A stretch of 64,000 nt of DNA from Pogonophryne albipinna. Its lineage: Eukaryota; Chordata; Actinopteri; Perciformes; Artedidraconidae. The translations under genes were made by a program, and so were the position numbers. The DNA lies in the NCBI GenBank assembly GCA_028583405.1, contig CM053263.1, forward strand, positions 5,375,804 to 5,439,803, in the 5' to 3' direction. This document shows, piece by piece, positions 56,592 to 64,000 of the stretch; positions within the stretch are counted from its first letter, which is position 1; every line of letters starts with the position of its first letter. The notes under the pieces are model-generated. The model ran no database searches, was not told the origin of the DNA, and was given only the letters and a program-made list of their open reading frames with translations.

Positions 56592-57266
56592 CTGTTCCCC
56601 CTCTCTGAATCACCAGGATGGTCTCAGCTCCCACGGCACACTCCTTCAGCAGCTCCACCACCTGTGTGTGAACCAATCCCTGCACGTTTTGCTTGTTAAT
56701 CTCCACAATCAGATCCCCTTCGCAGAGGCCCGGGCAGCCCTGAGGCTCCAGCACCTGTTTGACCCTCTGGCCCGTAGCACTGTCCGCTATAGTGAAGCCA
56801 AAACCTTCCCCGCCCTTCACCATGGTCAGGGTCAGTAGTTCCCCCTGGGTCGCTCCTGACGACGCCATGGAGACGCTGTCGGGAGGTGTGGTCCCGGTGG
56901 TGGGAGGCAGCGAGCCGTCTAGGTGAGTGTCCCCCGGGTGAGGGGTGAGCAGCTGGGCGTTGACCTGGTCCTGGCCGGGGTCCGTGACAAAGCGCGCCGT
57001 GCGGGACAGATAGTCCAGGTAGTTGTCGTAGCCCGTCCTGCCGTTCACCATGAGGGGCCGCTGCTCCATGATGCCCAGCGGGGAGATGATGGTGGTGGTG
57101 GTGTTGTTGGTGTTGCCGGCCTCCTCTGGGTCGTAGGGCAGAGGGTAGCCACGACAGAGGACCAGTGTGACGCTTTGGCCAATCGGAACCGACTGGAAGA
57201 GTTTGACCACGTCGGCGTGGGTGGTGCCCAGGACGCACACATCGTTGATGTAGACAATGACATCAC
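56592..57266 (-). CDS. magi2: magi2 visible exon 2: end of one PDZ domain, linker, and a complete PDZ domain
   Basis: A 675-bp exon covering visible residues 61-285. It completes the first visible PDZ with GDVIVYINDVCVLG and HADVVKLFQSVPIGQSV, then LCRGYPLP. A linker follows with an Asn/Thr run (NTNNTTTT) and a tyrosine-containing part (GYDNYLDYLSRTARF). A whole PDZ lies at about residues 202-282, with loop GFGFTIADS, GCPGLCEGDLIVEINKQNV and a closing VIQRGG. The acceptor is ctgcag|GTGATG and the donor is AACAG|gtaag; phase is 1 at both ends. This PDZ corresponds to the third of six in mammalian MAGI2. Confidence 0.97.
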
Positions 57267-60200
57267 CTGCAGACAAAAGGAAGGACAGATAGGAACACAA
57301 TGGTTAGGTGTATTGGCTGGAATTTGAATCACATATTTAAAAGAAGTAACATCACATCATTGGTTGGTGGAGTACCATTTCAAAGCGGTGAGTTTGCCAT
57401 TTTGACCCTTAAATTCTTGTTTTTTTGGAGGAAGTAGTGCTATTTGTGGACAAGAGGGTGGAGCTGTTGTTTGGTGATCAGGCACGGGACACAACATTTT
57501 CTTGTGATAACTGAAACATGTTGATGAAATTGACATCAAATCAAAAGCATATCACAGTTTGGAAGATGACATTTGAAACGGAACTCAAATGCCAAATGAA
57601 GGAGACTGACAGTAAATGCAGAGATAAAAGCTAAAACTGTTGAGTTGAAGGATATTATAGAAAAGGGAGATATGATGATGTATAATATGCCTTATTCAAG
57701 AGCTATAGTTGTATGAATGATAACAAATCCATGGCTGTTTCAAACGTTTTCAATTTGAATAGCAACTTAATCTGTATACTATACTATGTATTTACATAGT
57801 CCACCAAAATAATTGTAACAAAATAGACCAAAAGGTGAAGTCAGGACCCAGCCAGCTGTACAGCACATCAGCACCATATCTTTGATGTCCCTTACAGCTA
57901 TAAACAATTCTACAGAAAAACATAACCATAGATGTCTTGTTTCTTATCTGCCTTAAACAATAGTGCTGATGACAAGTGACTCAAATCTTTGCCTTTTAAG
58001 GGGCCAAGTGCTTTTATTAGCTCGCTGCAATATACTGCATTGTAGATAAAACCAAGCTGACAATTAAACGCTCCCACACAAAATATTTGGTTGAGTGCTC
58101 TGCTTTTTAAAACACTGGGCACGGAAAGGCACCATCCACTTTAAAGTTGGACAAACAGCATTACCAAAGTTGATTATGAAAACAATTATTTTATAATTGC
58201 AGATATAATTGTCATGCTCTTTAGAAAGAGGGCAGTGTGGATGTGTGAGTGTGTTGCAGGGAGAGAAAGAGGAAAAACAAAGATGTGTTGTGATTACCAA
58301 GCTAAGCTTTAGTGATTGACCCTCACCTTGTTAACCTCACTCTCCATGCTGTTCAATTCTCTGAACGTGAGCAGGAGACTATAACAGCACTGACGGCTGA
58401 GTCAATGACACTATTTCTAAAACAACATGGCAATTCCTGTCCTGGATTGACTGTTGAAATGGAGCTGTAGTTGAGATATCTCTGAAATGTTCTCTCATTG
58501 TAAACAGACAAACACTCACTGAGTTTGAACGCTGCGCCGGTATTGACGGAGCCGGCTCACACCTCGAAGCGACGTGACGTGAGGGACTTTTTAATTAATC
58601 TGGGTAAACACGGACGACATTTGCCTTGGGCACCAGTGTCACAATCAATAGTTGAGCAAACTGGCAGAGAACAAATGATGCTGCTGTGACCTTAAAGCAC
58701 CCTCTCTCTGCCCATAGATCTCATTCTTTACGACCAGATATAGATATACAGAGATATACTACAACAAAACATATTTTTCTAATCCTAGAAATACCTTGCC
58801 ATGAATAGTTGTTATACGTCATACATACATTACATCATAGACATGGCATTGTGATCCCAGTGCTTTTTTATAGTAGCAAAAGCACTGAGAGAACTACCAC
58901 CCAGTTTTCTTGTGGGCCTGTGAACCCCTTTAAGATGGCCGACCGTGAGATAAAATAGGAGGGACATCTCTCACACCCTATATACACTTGTTGTCTCTTT
59001 GGTTTTGGAAAGTCCAAATAGACATCTCCTTCCAAACTATGCCACACATCCTTTTTGTTTCATCGCCATGCATGTTGCTTCGGCATGTCAAATAAATCGA
59101 AAGCTTGACAGACATGCACTGTGGACTAAGTGTCACGCTATTTAGTGAGAAGCACTACACAGCCTCTTAGGCCTGCACCCTGCTGAGACTCTGAACGTCT
59201 CGGTTAGCGCGGCCTCACCTCGGATAGACCTCTCGTTACGCCGACAGACTCTTGAACACGCCATTAGCCGGAGATGAATCTGTCATAAGGAATATGCAAG
59301 GATGGGACAATGGGAGATGAATTATCAGCGTGGGCCTTGTTCCCAGAGAGTGGGGCATGTACGGTTAAGGACAGTGTGATTTAGAGTAGATGAGGAGGTT
59401 TATAAATGATAGAGGGGCCTGTTTGGTGGCCATGAGCGTGTGTTTTAGTCTCAGGTTCGATCTTTTGACATTTCTGTGCACTTATGAGAGTCTGTAATTG
59501 TGACTATATGTAATATTTAAGCTGAAGCTGAGGTAGGCTTTTTTTTTGCGTCATTGTGCAAAAATGATATAGCTACCTTTCAGAATAATTGTAGTTGAAG
59601 TAGTCCGTGTGATAACTAAGCTTCTGCACCTCCTCTGGGCTCTGGTCTTTCAGAAAGAGTGTCTTCCTATTGGCTGTTAGCTTAGACACCAAACTGTGTT
59701 ATATTAGAACAAAAAAACAGTCTGATTTTAAGTTTTCTTATAATAGTCGCCTTGCTAAAAATACAGAATTTAGATCAACATGCCTCTCTCATTGTCGCAT
59801 CTCACAGCTATCATCCTCCTTACGCGATATATAGTATGGATTTATAAATGATGACAGCGATCAGTAAAAATGCCTCAGCGTGATATCTTTTGTAAATAGA
59901 ACACTCACTGTATTTGCTTTATGCTCAGCGAAACTGCACTGCTGAATAAGTTATACAGCAGTTATACTCTCCAGTTTGAGACATACTTTACTAACAAACC
60001 TTCTCTGTTTTGTATTTGCCTCTGGCCTCCAAACTAAGCCTCTCCACTTTAAGCTAACACAGATCCGTATTCCACAAAAACACTTCCATTGTGGACAAAA
60101 AATACGTTATACAAAACCACAAAATATGTTGCCTGGACAAAACTGCACTGCATGTGGTCTAGCAGTCATACATCTGATATTATGAAACTTGTACAATAAA

Positions 60201-61028
60201 TAACTTGAACATGTTTGTGTGATCACGTAGTGGAGACAGCCAGGAGGGGTCACGGTACAATTACCCATCTGGAATTGAGACATTCACACCTCCGCAGGCC
60301 TGGCTTTACGTCCGTGTGAGTTACTGTGATGGAGCTAGTTCTGTTACTGCAGAAGTAGGACACAAAATCTGGGGAGGCAAAGAGTGGGGGGGGGGGGGGT
60401 GGAGGCTGGAGGGTGAGATAGAGATGGAGAGGAGCTGAAGGGAGAATGGGGGAGGAACAGGGGGAATGGGTTGTTGAGGTTGTGAGAGGGATTTGATAGT
60501 TATTTCTGGGGAAAGAAAATGTAAAAAATGAAAGGTGGTATTCGAAATGAAAGAGAGGAGGGGCTGCTAAATGAAGTTAGCATCGTCAGGACAAGCTTTA
60601 TTAATCATCAGGGGAGCTACTTTTGGCTTTTGCGGCATCACTTTAATAAAAGAACATTAACGACCCTGAAAGAAGTCACGATAACAATTTAGAATAAGTA
60701 TTCCAAAGAGTTTTGGAGAAGATGACTTTCAGAGACGGCTGTACAGAGCACACTCTCTGAGCAGCTTACTTTACATGTGACAAATGACCACTATGATCTC
60801 TGTATGTGTTGCAGTGTATATACATAGCGACATCACTGCATGCTGAGCGCTGACAATGTATTCCCATGACCTTTAGTACAGCGGGTCCATCCCAGAGTGT
60901 GTGTGTGTGCGTGCATGTGTGCATGTACACTGCAGTTCCACCCCCATGTGGCCACAGCCAGAGACACGGTGCTCATAAAGTCCCTCTTATGATTAATGGA
61001 TGAACAAAACTCTGCAGTTGGTGCAAGT
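57267..61028. other. magi2 intron 1
   Basis: No exon and no bounded transposon. It contains a G14 run (60386-60399), a short (GT)n at about 60898, and non-repetitive stretches around 58500-58640 that could be regulatory. Confidence 0.5.
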
Positions 61029-61540
<512 letters not shown>

Positions 61541-61723
61541 CTGTGACCATCTTCCCGTCAGCTGCGGCAGGGCCATCGGGGATCACGCTCTTCACCTGGA
61601 GGAATTCATCAGGCTCATCACCCCCGATGATAGTGAAGCCGAAGCCCATGTTGCTCTTTTGGAGTGCCGTGGACAAGAAACTGCCTTTCAGCTGAGTGGG
61701 GTCCCGCGTGAACAGCGGCTTCT
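61541..61723 (-). CDS. magi2: magi2 visible exon 1: first half of the PDZ domain after the WW repeats
   Basis: Encodes KPLFTRDPTQLKG, then the first half of a PDZ domain with loop GFGFTIIGGDEPDEF and VIPDGPAAADGKM (visible residues 1-60). The exon begins after ...ttatag and ends ACAG|gtaagc. It enters in phase 1, so one base comes from an upstream exon, and leaves in phase 1. The KPLFTRD start matches the segment just after the second WW domain in MAGI2. In mammalian MAGI2 this is the second of six PDZ domains. The match is unambiguous. Only the identity of the upstream partner exon (off-window WW exon or the candidate at 62576) is open. Confidence 0.96.
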
Positions 61724-62575
61724 CTATAAAGGACACATAAACAAACACATTAACCAAACTGTGGCACTGTGAAGCCTTCATAGCAAAGGTTAAAGGGAAC
61801 TTAAAGCTGGTGCAGGGCAGTGCTCACAGGGTGGGGGCATGGGTGAAGCTTATCCAGAAAGATATGGGTGTAGCCACAGGAAAACTGGCAGGGGATGATC
61901 CTAAATGCGAAACAGCGAACTTGAACAGAGGAGGGTCTTTGGAGCGGAAAGATGCGGGCTACAGTGCAAGGTTCAAACGCAGCATACCTCCCAGGGCACC
62001 CACTAAACTTGTATCTGTTCCTCTCCTTCCATGCTGGGTTATGGTGGGCACAAAGGGGGGCAGAGAGCTTCAGTGATGCAGGTCTTCAGTCCCATCCCAA
62101 AGAATACCAAGGGAATGTCAAAATTCGGCAAGTGACATGCTGTCAATCAGGGATTAGCTCCGAGAAAAGATGGTTGACAGGGTTAGGGAAGAACTGGGAG
62201 ATTTGCGAGCAAGGGGAGAGCTGGGGGATTTCTGGAGGAGGGGGGCATCTTGTGTAGAAATGAGAGGATCTCAGCCAACAAGCTTAGTCACACTTAACCA
62301 AGTCTCCCATCGTTGCACCTCGGAGGGAGACGTGGCTACTGTGCTAGTTTACTTCCTTTGTTTGCCGTCACTGGTGCAGACGCAGACTAAGTGATTACAC
62401 TCTCTGCCTGCTTACGCCAGGCGATAAGACACGTCGTGGTTTACGATACTCATACAAATCCTTCAACTGCCTCAAGCGGGGAAAAAAGCTTGCTTGGGAG
62501 CTAGCATGCTTACAGTAACTAGCGCAAGCAGCCATGACAACGACAGTCAGTCTCCTTCTCTCTTGGCCTACTTAC
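61724..62575. other. intron between the candidate alternative exon and exon 1
   Basis: 852 bp with G-rich stretches near 61810-62260. No further exon recognised. Confidence 0.5.
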
Positions 62576-62885
62576 TGACAAAGTGCCACAGGGAGTAGGG
62601 GCTACAGACAGGCTGCTCTAGCACAGTGCAGGCGGAGGCGTGAAGTGGCTGCCGCTGCGTCTGCTGGTTCTGGTGGTGGGGGCACGTATTCATCTGCCGA
62701 GTCAGGAAGCGGCGGAGCGGGGAGACGACGGTGGAGGAGGACGTAGCGTAAGCGGCGGCCCTGCGACCCGGCGTCGGCGAGCGCGAGAGGTCACTGAGGC
62801 TGTGGCAGCGCTCGGGCAGCGGGCCCGCCTGAACTCGGGGGGGTCTGGGGAGGGTGGCACAGGGGCTGGCATCCTCCTCTGGCAT
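62576..62885 (-). CDS. magi2: candidate alternative first coding exon of magi2
   Basis: The open frame starts at an ATG at 62885, with a TAA three codons upstream. It runs 103 codons plus one base to a good donor (TCA|gtaagt) at 62576. The one-base overhang is exactly what the acceptor of the next exon (61723) needs, giving VKKPLFTRD across the junction. The segment is CpG-rich and encodes a Ser/Pro/Arg-rich, probably disordered peptide (SLSDLSRSPTPGRR). Human MAGI2 has WW-linker sequence here instead, so this would make an isoform lacking PDZ0, GK and both WW domains, like the short S-SCAM forms. Against it, the start context is weak (T at -3, C at +4) and I do not recognise the peptide. It could instead be an internal exon using the AG near 62882, or non-coding. 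Confidence 0.42.
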
Positions 62886-64000
62886 CGATATTTAAAGGAA
62901 AAGGAGGAGGATGGAGGGGTTGGGAGAAGGAGGAGAGAGAGCCTCACTGAAAATGTACACAAAGTGTAACCACGGAGACAGGCTCTCGGAGTACTACGTT
63001 ACTATGGAAACAAACCTCCACTTCACCAGTCCAGACAGTTTTTGTCTAGCAGTTCGTCGTACTACTGTTGGTGGAGTGAGCGCTGGAATCAGGTGGCAAC
63101 AATTAAACAAAACGATGAATCACATTCCAACCCACACGTTCACTATTTATAAGACCCACAAGTATTATTAGCAGTTCCTCTAGAACACAAGGGACCTGTT
63201 TGACTGACGCTGAAGAGTGATCTGCTGTCAAACAACATAGAGGTATACCTGATTAACGAGCAACATGCAGGTGGGGGTTATATGATGAAATACAGTATTG
63301 TAGGCAACAAGTGTGCATCTATTTTCTTCCTGGACGAAAGCTATTTGGTAAACAAGGAAATTGTGTCCCATTTGGTTTCATATTGCGCATAATGATACTG
63401 AATACTATACAGTGCATGTTTTGTCTGAGATTTATGAATTATGTTTTAGATAGGAAGATCTTTATTTCCTTATTTGCATTATATGATTCTGTGGTGTATT
63501 GAAGGCAAATATTCACATGCATGACACAATAACAAAAATGTCTTTTAGAATTCAGTGATACAAGTAATTATTTGAGTGTTATTTTTAACGCTGCTCTTGT
63601 GATATTAAAGACTTCCTATAAAACCGATGAATTAAAGAAGTTAGTGACATCGTTTGACTCAAAACAAAAATGAATTTAGTTTTCATTCTTTATTGGCCCA
63701 TAGTCACTATAAGTTATACCAAAAAACCTCACAGATTCAACCGATGAGTTGTAAAGTTATTTACAAATGAAGGTTAATACTGTAAAAATCACTATTTGTA
63801 ACTTGATTCTTTGGAGGAGAACCTCTGAAGATCTTCACTTTTTATAACAGTTTTTTTAGTTTTAAATAAACCTGGTTATAATAAAAGCTAATAATAGGAT
63901 GTATTGGCCTGGACTACGACACTCTCCCTGTCAAAGATAACTGACTTAGCTAGAGCGCTTAGCTTTGTTGACATAGATCGATACTCTACAAACATACAGA
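62886..64000. other. upstream magi2 sequence, no exon seen
   Basis: The first 80 bp or so upstream of the candidate exon are purine-rich on the plus strand (pyrimidine-rich in gene sense). The rest is AT-rich with no recognised WW or GK exon, so the next upstream exon lies beyond the window. Confidence 0.5.

Noticed and set aside
56696..57327. Long open frames in other frames of exon 2, both strands
   Set aside because: Shadows of the real PDZ-coding frame; His/Arg/Gly-rich composition with no domain.

Overview
This window is nuclear DNA of a bony fish, most likely a percomorph teleost (inferred from repeat content and exon structure; the species cannot be named). It is AT-rich and intron-rich. 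It carries long (CA)n tracts and teleost-type repeats: L2-like LINE tails ending in ATATAAATAAA, and hAT elements with 8-bp target duplications. There are no bacterial-style operons.

The one gene I can firmly identify is the 3' three-quarters of magi2 (MAGI2 / S-SCAM, a synaptic and junctional scaffold), on the minus strand, so it reads from right to left. Fourteen coding exons between 61723 and 16862 join with consistent phases and GT/AG borders. They give 1065 residues up to a natural stop. The visible protein has five PDZ domains, each with a GFGF carboxylate-binding loop: exons 1-2, exon 2, exons 6-7, exons 8-9 and exons 12-13. It also has a DYRQPP-type repeat segment and the MAGI2-type C-terminal tail. 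The N-terminal PDZ, guanylate-kinase-like and two WW domains are not here and should lie beyond the right edge. A probable 3' UTR runs from 16861 to about 13,920. A CpG-rich open exon at 62576-62885 has the right phase to splice to exon 1. It may be an alternative first exon that gives a short isoform without the GK and WW domains.

Left of the gene (1-13.9 kb) I see no recognisable protein-coding gene. That part holds a LINE 3' end, a CpG-rich promoter-like island near 7.8-8.5 kb beside a 183-bp (CA)n tract, and a complete non-autonomous hAT element (9358-11166).

The introns hold the other mobile elements. These are a minisatellite that seems to have grown from a retroelement tail (19.8-20.6 kb), a second hAT (24356-25577) and a MITE (34324-34524). 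There is a 3.2-kb L2-like LINE with a 750-codon ORF (34.8-38.0 kb), ending against an inverted copy of its own 3' end. There are also fragments of two more hAT families (38.6-39.6 kb), a nested pair of hATs with BED-finger remnants (45180-46695), and a 5'-truncated L1/Tx1-like LINE with a 12-bp target duplication (47322-49887). Smaller LINE tails lie at 28.0, 53.6, 54.8 and 56.4 kb. I found no tRNA, rRNA, CRISPR array or prokaryotic-type system. The possible novelties are the alternative magi2 exon, the orphan CpG-rich promoter-like segment, and several structured repeat junctions.
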